A stretch of 52,588 nucleotides of DNA, from NCBI GenBank assembly GCA_046712825.1, contig JBKKCR010000195.1:1-52588 (forward strand), written 5' to 3'. Origin of the DNA: DATFGK01 sp046712825 (GTDB lineage: Bacteria; Actinomycetota; AC-67). Below, piece by piece: positions 24,308 through 33,574 of this stretch (its first letter is position 1; every line of letters begins with the position of its first letter). Both the position numbers and the translations under genes were made by a program. Under the pieces are notes generated by a model. It did not search any database and was not told the origin of the DNA. It was given only the letters and a program-made list of their open reading frames with translations.

Positions 24308-25005
24308 GCGAAGCTCAGAAACCGCATCCCCGTCAGATGGTGAAGTACGCCTTCTACAAGGTCGACCCCGCGTGGCTCGGCCTGCCCGACGAGGAGCGGG
24401 GCGCTGCGCGGAAGGAGTTGGCCGGGCTGTTCGACGAGGGCCGCGAACGACTCCCGATGCTCCGCACGTACTCGACCGTCGGGATGCGCGGCGACGCCGA
24501 CATCCTGATCTGGTCCGCCGCCAAGACGCTGGAGGAGATCCGCGACCTCGAGACCTTGATCCGATCGACGGCGCTCGGACGCTGGCTCCAGACGTCGCAC
24601 TCGTTCCTCGCGATGACGAAGCGCTCGCAATACGAGGACCGGCTCGACCCGACCACCCGCGAGAAGCTCAAGGTGAAACCGGGACGTGCGAAGTATCTCT
24701 TCATCTATCCATTCGTGAAGACGCGTGCCTGGTATCTGCTCCCGTTCGATGAGCGACAGAAGATGATGGACGCGCACATCGAGATCGGGCACCGCTTCCC
24801 GACGGTGAAGCTGAACACCACGTACTCGTTCGGACTCGACGATCAGGAGTTCGTGGTCGCGTTCGAGACCGACTCGCCCGAGGACTTCCTCGACTTGGTG
24901 ATGGCGCTGCGTGAGACACGATCGTCGGAGTTCACGCTCAGAGACACGCCGATCTTCTCGTGCATCGCCGGCGAGCCGCTCGCCGTGCTCGAAGCGCTCG
25001 GCTAG
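24304..25005 (+). CDS. hemQ: Chlorite dismutase-family coproheme decarboxylase (HemQ-like)
   Basis: A 233-aa protein of the dimeric alpha/beta-barrel Cld family. In Gram-positives, HemQ/ChdC decarboxylates coproheme III to heme b as the last step of the coproporphyrin-dependent pathway. The catalytic Tyr is probably Y135 in YLFIYPFVKTRAWY and the proximal His H158 in MMDAHIEIGHRFP. The start GTG 24304 overlaps the GT87 stop (GTGA). The distal chlorite-specific Arg cannot be placed, and chlorite activity is not expected for this clade. Its 3' end overlaps the convergent DUF779 gene by 4 bp. Other heme genes are not in the window. Confidence 0.85.
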   Translation: MSEAQKPHPRQMVKYAFYKVDPAWLGLPDEERGAARKELAGLFDEGRERLPMLRTYSTVGMRGDADILIWSAAKTLEEIRDLETLIRSTALGRWLQTSHSFLAMTKRSQYEDRLDPTTREKLKVKPGRAKYLFIYPFVKTRAWYLLPFDERQKMMDAHIEIGHRFPTVKLNTTYSFGLDDQEFVVAFETDSPEDFLDLVMALRETRSSEFTLRDTPIFSCIAGEPLAVLEALG

Positions 25006-25337
25006 CGCTGTTCGGGACGCTCCGGCAGACGGAGCGTGAAGCGGCAGTCGTACTCGCTCTCGAGCGAGAACGAGTCGTTCACCACGTTCGGGTCGACGTC
25101 GACGATCATGCCTTCATCGCCCGGGTACAGCTTGGCCAGCCAGGCAGGGGCGACGATCGGAACGCCCTCGATCTCACCGACCGGATGCGCGTCGGGCTCG
25201 GGCAGATAGTTGTCATACAGGAACGGCGCCGTCGAGTCGCAACAGCCGGTCCCGAGCACCATGATGAGATTGGTGCGGCCGTCTTCCTGGACGCGCTGCA
25301 CGATCTTCGAGGCGTGGGAAGTCACGGTGACGTTCAT
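25002..25337 (-). CDS. DUF779 family protein
   Basis: A 111-aa cytoplasmic protein with the family's double cysteine in VLGTGCCDSTAPFLY near residues 32-33 and the C-terminal SLESEYDCRFTLR. DUF779 proteins are often encoded beside aldehyde dehydrogenase genes and are of unknown function. Here an aldehyde dehydrogenase lies 6.7 kb away on the same strand, not adjacent. ATG start at 25337. It converges with hemQ with a 4-bp overlap. Confidence 0.8.
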   Translation of the reverse strand: MNVTVTSHASKIVQRVQEDGRTNLIMVLGTGCCDSTAPFLYDNYLPEPDAHPVGEIEGVPIVAPAWLAKLYPGDEGMIVDVDPNVVNDSFSLESEYDCRFTLRLPERPEQR

Positions 25338-25374
25338 CGCAAAAGCATCGTAGCATCCGCATCGGAGGACCCGA

Positions 25375-25959
25375 ATGGCCGAACCGGACGATCCGAAACC
25401 GCGATGGCGTAGCCCGCTCGTGTACTCGATCGCGCTGGTCGTGGCGCTCGCGGCTGGGGCGACGGCCGTGTTCCTCGCCGGCTCGTCGAACCGGGAAGAT
25501 GACCGCGCCGCGATCGTCGCCTACGAGCGGTCGGTGCTCCCGGCCGTCCGTGAGGCGGGCCGGATCGTCCAACAGGAGATGAAGCCGTCGCTCCGGGAGA
25601 TCGTCGAAGGAACGATCACGGGCCAGCAGCTCCTGGATCGGACGGGCGCATGGCAACGGGTGTTCAAGCGGGTGCGAGACGATCTGCTCGCCCTCGAACC
25701 CCCGGCGCTCCTCGGCGATATCGAAGGCGGCTGGAGCGCGGCGATGGGCGCCTATCTCATCACGGTCGACGCCTTCCAGGCGGTGGGTCGAGCCGATCCC
25801 GGCACGCTGTCGGCTGCGGTCGACCAGGCGGCGACCGTCGCAGAGAACGCCGACAAGCTGTTCGACCGCGTCGCCGGCGTGATCCAGTTCCATCGCCGCC
25901 GGCTCGGGCTCGGAGCATCACAGAACCTTCCCGACCCGTCCCCATCGCCGGCCGGTTGA
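25375..25959 (+). CDS. Single-TM protein of unknown function
   Basis: A 194-aa protein, not recognised. A short cytoplasmic start (MAEPDDPKPRWRS) precedes one TM helix (about 15-36) and a helical extracytoplasmic region (about 40-180) with heptad-like hydrophobic spacing. The tail is DPSPSPAG. The soluble part looks like a four-helix bundle (VLPAVREAGRIVQQEMKP, LRDRTGAWQRVFKRV-like repeats), resembling sensor or DUF-type bundles, but no residue pattern allows assignment. It starts at ATG 25375, divergent from DUF779 by 37 nt. Confidence 0.7.
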   Translation: MAEPDDPKPRWRSPLVYSIALVVALAAGATAVFLAGSSNREDDRAAIVAYERSVLPAVREAGRIVQQEMKPSLREIVEGTITGQQLLDRTGAWQRVFKRVRDDLLALEPPALLGDIEGGWSAAMGAYLITVDAFQAVGRADPGTLSAAVDQAATVAENADKLFDRVAGVIQFHRRRLGLGASQNLPDPSPSPAG

Positions 25960-26150
25960 GAAATGCCAGATTGCCCCGTTTCTGCTGGTCACCGTGACGC
26001 GGTTGCCCCGCCGGTCGGGCTCGGATAGGGGGAATCCACCACTTTCGCGCTCCGTGGTCGGACGGTATCCTCAGGCGCGCAGACCTCTGTCGGCGTGCCG
26101 ACTCACGCCCGGCGCTGGGACCCGAACGATCTACCCAAGGGAGTGAAGGA

Positions 26151-27581
26151 ATGACTTCGACCAACGGTTACGACTACGACGTCATCGTGGTGGGTGGCGG
26201 CCCGGCCGGCTCCACCGCGGCCTCGCTGCTGTCCCGCGACGGCCACAAGGTCCTCCTGCTCGAGCGCGAGAAGTTCCCGCGCGATCACGTCGGCGAGTCG
26301 ATGTTGCCCTTCTGCTACAAGCTCTTCGACGGACTCGGCGTGCGCGAGGAGATGGAGCGCTCGTTCGTCCGCAAGCCCGGCGTCCGCTTCATCGACCGCA
26401 ACGACATCGCTTCGACCACCTGGTGTTTCGACGTGGTGATCGATGACGAGACGTACCTCTCCTTCCAGGTCAACCGCGCTCCCTTCGACAACATCCTCTT
26501 GAACAACTCGCGCCGCCTCGGCGCGGAGGTTCGCGAGCAGGTCAAGGTCACCGACATCGACCTCAGCGACCCCAACAAGGCCATCGTCGAGTCGGAGACC
26601 GCGGACGGCGTGCAGGAGGTGCACACGGCGCGGTTCCTCATCGACGCCAGTGGGCGCGACGCGATAGTCGGCTCCAAGAACGGCTGGCGCAAGCCGCGTG
26701 AGGAGCTCGACCGCACGGCCCTCTGGTCGCACTGGGAGGGCGTCAAGATGGCACACGGCCTCGAAGAGGGGCTGTCGCTCATCATCTACATCGGTGAGGA
26801 GAAGAAGGGCTGGATCTGGGTCTTCCCACTCTCCGACAACCGCATCACGGCCGGGGTCGTGTTCCAGAACTCCTACATCCGCAAGCGTCGCAAGGAACTC
26901 CAGGCCGAAGGGATCACGGACTGGCAGGAGGCCATGTGCGAGGCAGAGCTTCGCGAGTCCCCGGTCGTGGCCAAGCTCCTCGACACGCCGGGCGCGCACC
27001 GTGTCATGGAGATCATGACGAACGGCAACTACTCGTATGAGGTCACGAACCACTACGGCCCCAACTACGCGATGATCGGAGACGCTCGCGGATTCATCGA
27101 TCCGATCTTCTCCTCGGGAGTGTTCCTGTCGATGAAGACCGCGCACCTCGTCTCTGCCGCGGTGCACAATCAGCTCACGACCGACGTCGGCCCGATGGGC
27201 CCCGAGCTGGTCGAGGCGTACCGTAAGGTCTCCGGCGCCTACAACTTCGTGCACCGGATGATCCGCCTCTTCTACAACCCGCACGCGATCACGTGGGCCG
27301 AGGTCGGCGTCGACCATCAGGTCCACAAGCGGCACGAGAGCGCCATGGCTGCCGGGCACTACATGCTCGCCGGTGACTTCTTCGAGAACCACGAGCGCTA
27401 CAACAAGTTCTTCGACGCGCTCGAGGACCCGCGCGGCTTCGAGCATTACAAGAAGCTGATCCTCGACCGCGAGGACTACAACAAGGAAGCGCCGACCTGC
27501 TACACGCCGAAGGAGGTCGCGTTCCCGATGGTCGCCAACGGCGGGCAAAAGGCGGACTCGACCGTCGAGGTGGCCGGCTAG
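26151..27581 (+). CDS. FAD-dependent halogenase/geranylgeranyl-reductase superfamily oxidoreductase
   Basis: A 476-aa flavoprotein. The FAD dinucleotide fold starts DVIVVGGGPAGSTAASLLSR (11-30), followed by the family loop REKFPRDHVGESMLP. The flavin-dependent halogenase box WxWxIP appears as GWIWVFP near residue 222. The FAD ribityl motif is YAMIGDARGFIDPIFSSGV. The halogenase catalytic Lys near GES is not seen, so the reaction may be a halogenation, hydroxylation or isoprenoid reduction. ATG 26151 has AGGGAG upstream. No biosynthetic cluster surrounds it. The 191 nt upstream contain a 6-bp palindrome (26089-26102) and no clear promoter. Confidence 0.82.
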   Translation: MTSTNGYDYDVIVVGGGPAGSTAASLLSRDGHKVLLLEREKFPRDHVGESMLPFCYKLFDGLGVREEMERSFVRKPGVRFIDRNDIASTTWCFDVVIDDETYLSFQVNRAPFDNILLNNSRRLGAEVREQVKVTDIDLSDPNKAIVESETADGVQEVHTARFLIDASGRDAIVGSKNGWRKPREELDRTALWSHWEGVKMAHGLEEGLSLIIYIGEEKKGWIWVFPLSDNRITAGVVFQNSYIRKRRKELQAEGITDWQEAMCEAELRESPVVAKLLDTPGAHRVMEIMTNGNYSYEVTNHYGPNYAMIGDARGFIDPIFSSGVFLSMKTAHLVSAAVHNQLTTDVGPMGPELVEAYRKVSGAYNFVHRMIRLFYNPHAITWAEVGVDHQVHKRHESAMAAGHYMLAGDFFENHERYNKFFDALEDPRGFEHYKKLILDREDYNKEAPTCYTPKEVAFPMVANGGQKADSTVEVAG

Positions 27582-27658
27582 GTTTCCGAGTCCCGATTGG
27601 GGCTTTTGGTTTGCCTTTAGGGCTTCCGGCGGCGTGGCTGCTTCTGTATGTTTGAGCT

Positions 27659-27682
27659 CGACGGATCGCGATCGGTCCGTCG
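27659..27682. promoter_or_regulatory. Inverted repeat before the first Calx-beta gene
   Basis: CGACGGA at 27659-27665 pairs with TCCGTCG at 27676-27682 around a 10-nt centre that is itself partly palindromic (TCGCGA). It lies 31 nt before the ATG at 27713, in a 131-nt gap. It may be an operator for the surface-protein genes or the terminator of the flavoprotein gene. No T-tract follows. Confidence 0.35.
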
Positions 27683-27712
27683 AAGGTTTTGGGGGGACGG
27701 GAGGCAAGGGGG

Positions 27713-29227
27713 ATGGGCGCGGTGCGGCGATCGGTCCTTGCTTTGGCGTTGGCCGGCCTGATCGTCGGGTTGTTCGCGCCCGCGGCTTCCGCGGTCGAGC
27801 CGTGCCTCGGCGTCGACGCCAACGGCGACGGTGAGATCGACGTTCCCCCGAGCGACCCCGATTGCGTCGTCGTTCCATTCGCGGTCGAGCCTGAGAAGAA
27901 CAACATCGTCGATCTCGACTTCATCAACACCCACGCGGCCGTGCTCTGGACGCCTTCCTTCGATCCCGCCCTGGTTATCGACGAGCCGCTCTGCTTCGGA
28001 GACGCGGACAACCCGAATAATCGTGCGTGCTCTCCGGTCACGCATCGGGGGAAGTTCCGGGACGTCAACGGCGACGGCCACCTAGACAAGATTTGGAAAT
28101 GGGCGGCCTCGAAGACCGGCATCCAAAGCGGTGACACCAGCGCGTGCATCTATGGGACGACCACCGACGGCAGGAAGATCGAAGCCTGCGACTCCATGAC
28201 GACCGTTGGAGGACCCGGATCGACCTTCTCGGTCAACGATGTCTCGGTCGTCGAGGGGAGCGCGGGCACGACCGACGCGACCTTTACGGTCTCCCTTTCA
28301 CCGGCGAGAACCAGTCCGGTTTCCATCAATTACGCGACCGTGAACGGGACGGCCGTCGCTCCGGAAGACTTCGCTGCGGCCTCGGGTCAGCTCGTGTTCG
28401 CGGCCGGCGAGACGTCGAAGATGGTCACCGTTGCGGTCAACGGCGATACGACGCCGGAATACGATGAGACCTTCACCCTGCAGCTGTCCGCCCCATCATC
28501 CGGCGCCACGATCGGCGACGGGGTGGGCCTCGGATCGATCGTGTCGGACGAGGTCCCGTTCACCGCCTCGATAGGTAATGCGACCGTGTCCGAGGGGAAC
28601 AGCGGGACGACCACTGCAACGTTCACGGTGTCTATCGCGCCGCCGCCCTCACAACCGGCATCCGTTTCCTGGGCCACGACCAACGGCACAGCCGTTGCGC
28701 CCGATGACTATCAGGCGGCCAACGGCATCCTGAGCTTCGCTCAGGGCGAGACCTCCAAGACGATCGACGTCGTGGTCTCAGGGGATACCGCACCAGAGCC
28801 GTCGGAGGTCTTCTACGTCGATATTTCGTCGACCGATGTGGCGATCGGAGACGGTCGAGGAGATGGGACGATAGCCAACGACGACACGCTGCCGTCGATC
28901 ACGATCTCCGACGTCGCTTTGAGCGAGGGGAACAGCGGATCGGCCGTCTGGAGCTTCGTCGTCTCGCTTTCGAGCCCAAGCGCAGGCACCGTCACGGTCT
29001 CCTACGCGACCGCGAACTCCAAGGCCCAGGCGGGAAGCGACTACATCGCGACCGGCGGCACGCTCTCGTTCGCTCCGGGCGAAACCTCCAAGACGATCTC
29101 CGTCCCGGTGTTCGGGGACACGCTGTCCGAGCGAGATGAGAACTTCTTCGTCAACCTCGCCAACGCGACCGGAGCGACCATCGCGGATGCGCAAGGCCGG
29201 GGCCTTATCTTGAACGACGACGTCTAG
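27713..29227 (+). CDS. Secreted protein with three Calx-beta repeats
   Basis: A 504-aa exported protein. A signal peptide (about 1-28, ending APAASAVEP) is followed by a first domain with two calcium-loop-like segments (DANGDGEIDVPPSD and DVNGDGHLDK) and four cysteines. Three Calx-beta repeats of about 110 aa follow, each with the sequence pattern VSEGNSG, VNGTAxAPxDY, FAxGETSKT and D-E-F-V-L. These are Ca2+-binding beta-sandwiches used in adhesion. No C-terminal anchor or sorting motif is visible. ATG 27713 has GGAGG 8 nt upstream. The last two repeats parallel those of the next gene, so the two are related by duplication. Confidence 0.88.
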   Translation: MGAVRRSVLALALAGLIVGLFAPAASAVEPCLGVDANGDGEIDVPPSDPDCVVVPFAVEPEKNNIVDLDFINTHAAVLWTPSFDPALVIDEPLCFGDADNPNNRACSPVTHRGKFRDVNGDGHLDKIWKWAASKTGIQSGDTSACIYGTTTDGRKIEACDSMTTVGGPGSTFSVNDVSVVEGSAGTTDATFTVSLSPARTSPVSINYATVNGTAVAPEDFAAASGQLVFAAGETSKMVTVAVNGDTTPEYDETFTLQLSAPSSGATIGDGVGLGSIVSDEVPFTASIGNATVSEGNSGTTTATFTVSIAPPPSQPASVSWATTNGTAVAPDDYQAANGILSFAQGETSKTIDVVVSGDTAPEPSEVFYVDISSTDVAIGDGRGDGTIANDDTLPSITISDVALSEGNSGSAVWSFVVSLSSPSAGTVTVSYATANSKAQAGSDYIATGGTLSFAPGETSKTISVPVFGDTLSERDENFFVNLANATGATIADAQGRGLILNDDV

Positions 29228-29277
29228 ACGCAAGAGCTCGGGGGGATGGGGAAATCAAGCGGTCCGTAAGTGCGCTG

Positions 29278-31941
29278 GTGTCTGGTGTCTTCGTCGCGTC
29301 GCTGATCGCCTTCATCGTCCCCCCACCCGCCGCCGCCGCCGGCCCGCCATCGCCGCCCGCGAAGCCGAACATCGTCATGGTCATGAGCGACGACCAGACC
29401 ATGGACACGCTGCGCTCGATGCCCTTCCTCACCAGCAAGCCCGGGGGACATTGGATCGAATTCACGAATGCGTTCGACAACACGCCGCTGTGCTGCCCGA
29501 CCCGAGCCACGATCCTGACCGGCCTGTACCCGCACCACCACGGGGTTCAGGGGAACTCGGGGGGCAACTTCAACGACGACTCGACACTAGCGACCTGGCT
29601 CCAATCCGCGGGCTATCGCACCGGGCTCTCCGGGAAGTACCTGAACGACTATCCGTTCGGAGCGCCGTTCATCCCGCCCGGCTGGAACGACTGGTTCGCC
29701 AACCTCGGTACCGGCTCGTACTACAACTACCAGATGTACGACAACGGGATCACGCGGTCGTACGGAAGCGCCGCCGCGGATTACCACACAGATGTTGTCG
29801 CAGCGCGAGCCGACTCGTTCATCCGATCTTCGTCGGGTCAACCGTTCTTCTTGCTCACGACGCCGATCGCCCCGCACGCGCCGAGCATCGCGCCTCCGCG
29901 ATATGTCAATGCTCCCGTCACCATCACCCGCGCTCCCAGCTTCAACGAGGCCGATGTCTCGGACAAGCCTGCGTGGGTGCAGTCCCGACCGGTGATGACC
30001 AAAGCCCAAACGACGACAATGGACAAGGATCGCACGAAAGCTCATCGAGCCACGATGGCGCTGGACGATCTGGTCCGAACGATCTACACGGCGTTGTCGG
30101 AAACGGGGAAGCTGGATAACACCGTGCTCGTGTTCCAAACGGACAATGGGTTCCTCTTCGGCGAGCATCGAGTGAACGGCAAGCAGTGCGTGTACGAAGA
30201 ATGCGTCCGGACTCCGCTGTTCGTACGATTCCCGTGGTCGGCAGGCGGCACGGACTCGAGGCTGATCTCGAGCATCGACATGGCGCCGACGTTCGCCGAC
30301 CTCGCCGGGATCCTGCCGCCGGACCCGGTCGACGGGCGGAGCTTCGCTCCGCTGCTCCGCGGAGAGTCGTCGAGCTGGCGACCGAGTCTCCTGCTCGAGT
30401 ACGCGGCCACCACCAATCCGCCGCCCTTCTACGCGGTCCGCAACGATGCCTGGAAGTACGTCGAGCTCTCAACGGGGGAGAAAGAACTGTACGACGAGAT
30501 CAATGACCCCTACGAGCTGCAGAACGTCGCGAACCAGCCGGCATACGCCGAGCTCCAGTCGGCCCTCGCCGGCGAGCTTTTCGCCTTACGCACGGCTCCG
30601 CCTCATATGGTCTTGCCTTCCCTCTCGGTCGACGACGTGTCCGTAGCGGAGAGCGGCGACGCGACGTTCACAATCACGCTCTCGCCGCCATCGGGCGGCC
30701 CGGTGACCGTCGCCTACGCGACCGAGGACGGCACGGCGACGAATCCCGAAGACTACGCAGCGATGTCGGGTGTTCTGCAGTTCGCGGCTGGCGAGACTTC
30801 CAAGTCGGTCACCGTGCCGGTGGTCGACGACCCCGAGCTCGAGAGCGACGAAACCTTCGCGCTCCTCCTGTCGAGCCCCGTCGCTTCGGAGATCCGCGAC
30901 GGCACAGGGCTCGCCACGATCGCAGACGACGACGCACCTCCGGCGCTGGCGATCGGCGACGTCACGGTGGTGGAAGGCGACGCGGGCGCGACGGAGGCTC
31001 TCTTCACCGTGACGGTGTCGCCGCCGAGCGGTCAAGCGGTGACCGCGTCATTCGCCACTGCCGATGGGACCGCGATCGCGCCCGAGGACTATCAGGCCGC
31101 GTCCGGAGTGGTCGCGTTCGACCCCGGTGAGACGTCGAAGACCATTTCTGTGCTCGTGAATGGCGACGAGATCGTCGAAGACGAAGAGACGTTCACGGTC
31201 GAGCTCTCGGTTGTCGTCGGCGCGGTCCTAGCGGATGCGACCGGAAAGGCCTCGATCCTAGCCGACGATGTGCCGCTTTTGGCTTCGATCGGAGACGCAA
31301 CCGTCACCGAGGGCAACTCCGGGACGAGCAGCGCGACGTTCGCGGTAACGATCGCACCGGCGCCATCTCAGCCCGTCGCCGTCTCTTGGTCGACGACGAG
31401 CGGAACTGCCGTTGCGCCACAGGACTACATCGCTTCCTCGGGGACGCTCACGTTCGCGCAGGGCGAGTCGTCGAAATCGATCACGGTCCAAGTGGTCGGC
31501 GACAGCTTCTACGAGTCGCAGGAGGCCTTCTCCGTCGATCTCACGTCCGCCGACGTCTCGTTCACCGATGCGCAGGGCGCGGGGACGATCACCAACGACG
31601 ACGTGCCACCGGCGATCTCGATCGGCGACGTCACCGTCAACGAGGGGACCGGGGCCTCGACCATCGCAACCTTCGTCGTGACGCTGTCGGCGCCGAGTGG
31701 GGTCGCTGCGTCGTTCTCGTACGCGACGGTGAACGGCACGGCCAAGTCGCCGGGGGACTACGAGTTTGCGAGTGGCAGCATGACGTTCGCACCCGGCGAG
31801 ACGACCAAAACCATCCAGGTGACGATCGTGGGCGATACGACGCTCGAGCGCGCCGAGAACTTCTTCGTCAATCTCACGAACGCGTTGGACGTGACGTTCG
31901 CCGATGCCAGCGGAAAGTGCACGATCGTAAGCGACGAGTGA
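29278..31941 (+). CDS. Secreted sulfatase fused to four Calx-beta repeats
   Basis: An 887-aa protein with a sulfatase domain (about 28-440) followed by four Calx-beta repeats (about 455-887). The formylglycine motif is CCPTR (72-76, C72 modified), with MSDDQT (D38, D39) and QTDNGFLFGEH as metal ligands. It would hydrolyse sulfate esters outside the cell, with the repeats as Ca2+-stiffened stalk or adhesion region. GTG 29278 is the first usable start but gives a signal peptide without basic residues. The in-frame sequence just upstream reads IKRSVSAL, the expected basic start; restoring one G in the run at 29248-29251 would give an ATG-initiated MGEIKRSV. The start is therefore doubtful. Confidence 0.88.
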   Translation: MSGVFVASLIAFIVPPPAAAAGPPSPPAKPNIVMVMSDDQTMDTLRSMPFLTSKPGGHWIEFTNAFDNTPLCCPTRATILTGLYPHHHGVQGNSGGNFNDDSTLATWLQSAGYRTGLSGKYLNDYPFGAPFIPPGWNDWFANLGTGSYYNYQMYDNGITRSYGSAAADYHTDVVAARADSFIRSSSGQPFFLLTTPIAPHAPSIAPPRYVNAPVTITRAPSFNEADVSDKPAWVQSRPVMTKAQTTTMDKDRTKAHRATMALDDLVRTIYTALSETGKLDNTVLVFQTDNGFLFGEHRVNGKQCVYEECVRTPLFVRFPWSAGGTDSRLISSIDMAPTFADLAGILPPDPVDGRSFAPLLRGESSSWRPSLLLEYAATTNPPPFYAVRNDAWKYVELSTGEKELYDEINDPYELQNVANQPAYAELQSALAGELFALRTAPPHMVLPSLSVDDVSVAESGDATFTITLSPPSGGPVTVAYATEDGTATNPEDYAAMSGVLQFAAGETSKSVTVPVVDDPELESDETFALLLSSPVASEIRDGTGLATIADDDAPPALAIGDVTVVEGDAGATEALFTVTVSPPSGQAVTASFATADGTAIAPEDYQAASGVVAFDPGETSKTISVLVNGDEIVEDEETFTVELSVVVGAVLADATGKASILADDVPLLASIGDATVTEGNSGTSSATFAVTIAPAPSQPVAVSWSTTSGTAVAPQDYIASSGTLTFAQGESSKSITVQVVGDSFYESQEAFSVDLTSADVSFTDAQGAGTITNDDVPPAISIGDVTVNEGTGASTIATFVVTLSAPSGVAASFSYATVNGTAKSPGDYEFASGSMTFAPGETTKTIQVTIVGDTTLERAENFFVNLTNALDVTFADASGKCTIVSDE

Positions 31942-31964
31942 TCAGTAGTCAGCGGCGGATCAAT

Positions 31965-31994
31965 ACACAGCGTCGCGCCGGCGCGCCTTTGTGT
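31965..31994. terminator. Hairpin between convergent sulfatase and aldehyde dehydrogenase genes
   Basis: ACACA (31965-31969) pairs with TGTGT (31990-31994), and between them lies the self-complementary CGCGCCGGCGCG (31974-31985). It sits in the 60-nt gap between two convergent stops and could end transcription on both strands. No long T-tract is present. Confidence 0.45.
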
Positions 31995-32001
31995 GCTTCG
32001 G

Positions 32002-33516
32002 TCACAGCCCGGCGATCTGGTACCAGAACTTCTGTTCCTTGCGGGGGGTCTGGTCCACGTGGATGTACTTCGTCTGCTGGTATTCGCGGATGCCCCACAC
32101 CCCGAGCTCGCGTCCTACGCCCGACTGCTTGTAGCCGCCGAACGGCGCGTACGCCGACAGCAGGTGGTAGTCGTTGACCCAGACCGTCCCGGTGCGGATC
32201 CGCTTCGCGACCCCGATGGCTCGCGGGATATCGCGTGACCACACCCCTCCGCCGAGGCCGTAGATCGAGTCGTTCGCCATCTGGATGGCTTCCTCGACCG
32301 AGTCGTACTTGATGACCGACAGTACCGGCCCGAAGATCTCTTCCTGCGCGATCCGCATCGAGTTGCTCACGTCGGCGAAGATCGTCGGCTTGTAGTAGTA
32401 GCCGCCCTCATGGCCGGCGACCTCGGCCCGCTCGCCGCCCGTCACGAGCTTGGCGCCTTCCTGGATCCCGAGCTGGACGTAGCGATCCACCGTCTCGAAC
32501 TGCGAGCGATGCACAAGCGGACCGATGTCGGTCTCGAAGTCGGTAGCCGGTCCGACTTTCAAGCTTTCGGACAGCTCGACCATACGTGCGATGACCTCGT
32601 CGTAGAGCGACGCCGGCACGAAGGCCCGGGTGCCCGAGTGACAGATCTGTCCCGAGTGCAAGAACGTCGCGAACAGCGAGCCGGGGATCGCGGCATCCAG
32701 ATCGGCGTCGTCGAGCAGGATGTTCGCCGACTTGCCGCCAAGCTCGAGGGTGACCTTCTTCACGGTTCCCGACGCGAGCTGCATGATGCGCCGCCCGACC
32801 TCGGTCGAGCCGGTGAACGCAACTTTGTCGACGAGCGAGTTCGACGCCATCTCCTCGCCGGCGGAACCGCCGGCGCCGGGCACCACGTTGAACACGCCCG
32901 GGGGGAACAGGTCCGACTCCTGGACGATCTTGCCGAACTCGGTCGTGGACATCGGCGTGTACGTGGCCGGCTTCACGATCATCGTGTTGCCGGTCGCGAG
33001 CGCCGGTGCGGCCTTCCACATCATGAGGATGAACGGGAAGTTCCACGGCGTGATCGCGGAGCACACGCCGTAGGGCTCACGTCGCACGAGTCCCCACGAC
33101 AGCGCCGGCATCTCAGAGAAGTCCGGGTGCTCCCACTCGCCGATCTTGTTCGCGAGGTCGGCCATGACCCGCCAGTGTTCGACGCCGAGCGCGATCGAGA
33201 ACAGGTTGGCCATCCGGATCGTGTGCCCGGCGTCCATCGCCTCGATCTCGCACAGCTCGGTCAGCCGTTGCTGCAAAATCTCCCACAGCTTCTGCATCCG
33301 CTGGGTGCGCTCCGCCTGGGGCATGTCCGACCAGACGCCGGAGTCGAAGGCCGCTCGCGCGGCCTCGATCGCCTTACGCACGTCTTCCTTGCCGCCTTTG
33401 GCGATGCGGCCGACGACCTCCCCCGTGGACGGATCGGTCGTTTCGAACGTCTCGCCCGATGCGGCGTCGACGAACTCGCCGTTGATGAGGAGCTTGTACT
33501 CGCGGACGTCACTCAT
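32002..33516 (-). CDS. NAD(P)-dependent aldehyde dehydrogenase
   Basis: A 504-aa ALDH superfamily enzyme oxidising an aldehyde to its acid. The catalytic Cys is C292 in SGQICHSGTR, the general-base Glu is E259 in TLELGGKSAN, and the cofactor loop is AFTGSTEVGRRI. The segment ITPWNFPFILMMWKAAPALA is typical of betaine-aldehyde/phenylacetaldehyde-type enzymes, and YAPFGGYKQSGVGRE completes the C-terminal signature. The substrate is not determinable. ATG 33516. A 53-aa cysteine-ended mini-protein is encoded 58 nt upstream on the same strand and may share the transcript. Confidence 0.93.
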   Translation of the reverse strand: MSDVREYKLLINGEFVDAASGETFETTDPSTGEVVGRIAKGGKEDVRKAIEAARAAFDSGVWSDMPQAERTQRMQKLWEILQQRLTELCEIEAMDAGHTIRMANLFSIALGVEHWRVMADLANKIGEWEHPDFSEMPALSWGLVRREPYGVCSAITPWNFPFILMMWKAAPALATGNTMIVKPATYTPMSTTEFGKIVQESDLFPPGVFNVVPGAGGSAGEEMASNSLVDKVAFTGSTEVGRRIMQLASGTVKKVTLELGGKSANILLDDADLDAAIPGSLFATFLHSGQICHSGTRAFVPASLYDEVIARMVELSESLKVGPATDFETDIGPLVHRSQFETVDRYVQLGIQEGAKLVTGGERAEVAGHEGGYYYKPTIFADVSNSMRIAQEEIFGPVLSVIKYDSVEEAIQMANDSIYGLGGGVWSRDIPRAIGVAKRIRTGTVWVNDYHLLSAYAPFGGYKQSGVGRELGVWGIREYQQTKYIHVDQTPRKEQKFWYQIAGL

Positions 33517-33574
33517 GCTCGTGGCCCTCCTCCTGCTCCTTGGGGGCCCGACCGGGTCCCTCGACAGAGCGCTT

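Noticed and set aside
26151..27581. Core of a natural-product cluster around the halogenase-like gene
   Set aside because: No PKS, NRPS, carrier protein or tailoring gene is adjacent, and the catalytic Lys of halogenases was not found.
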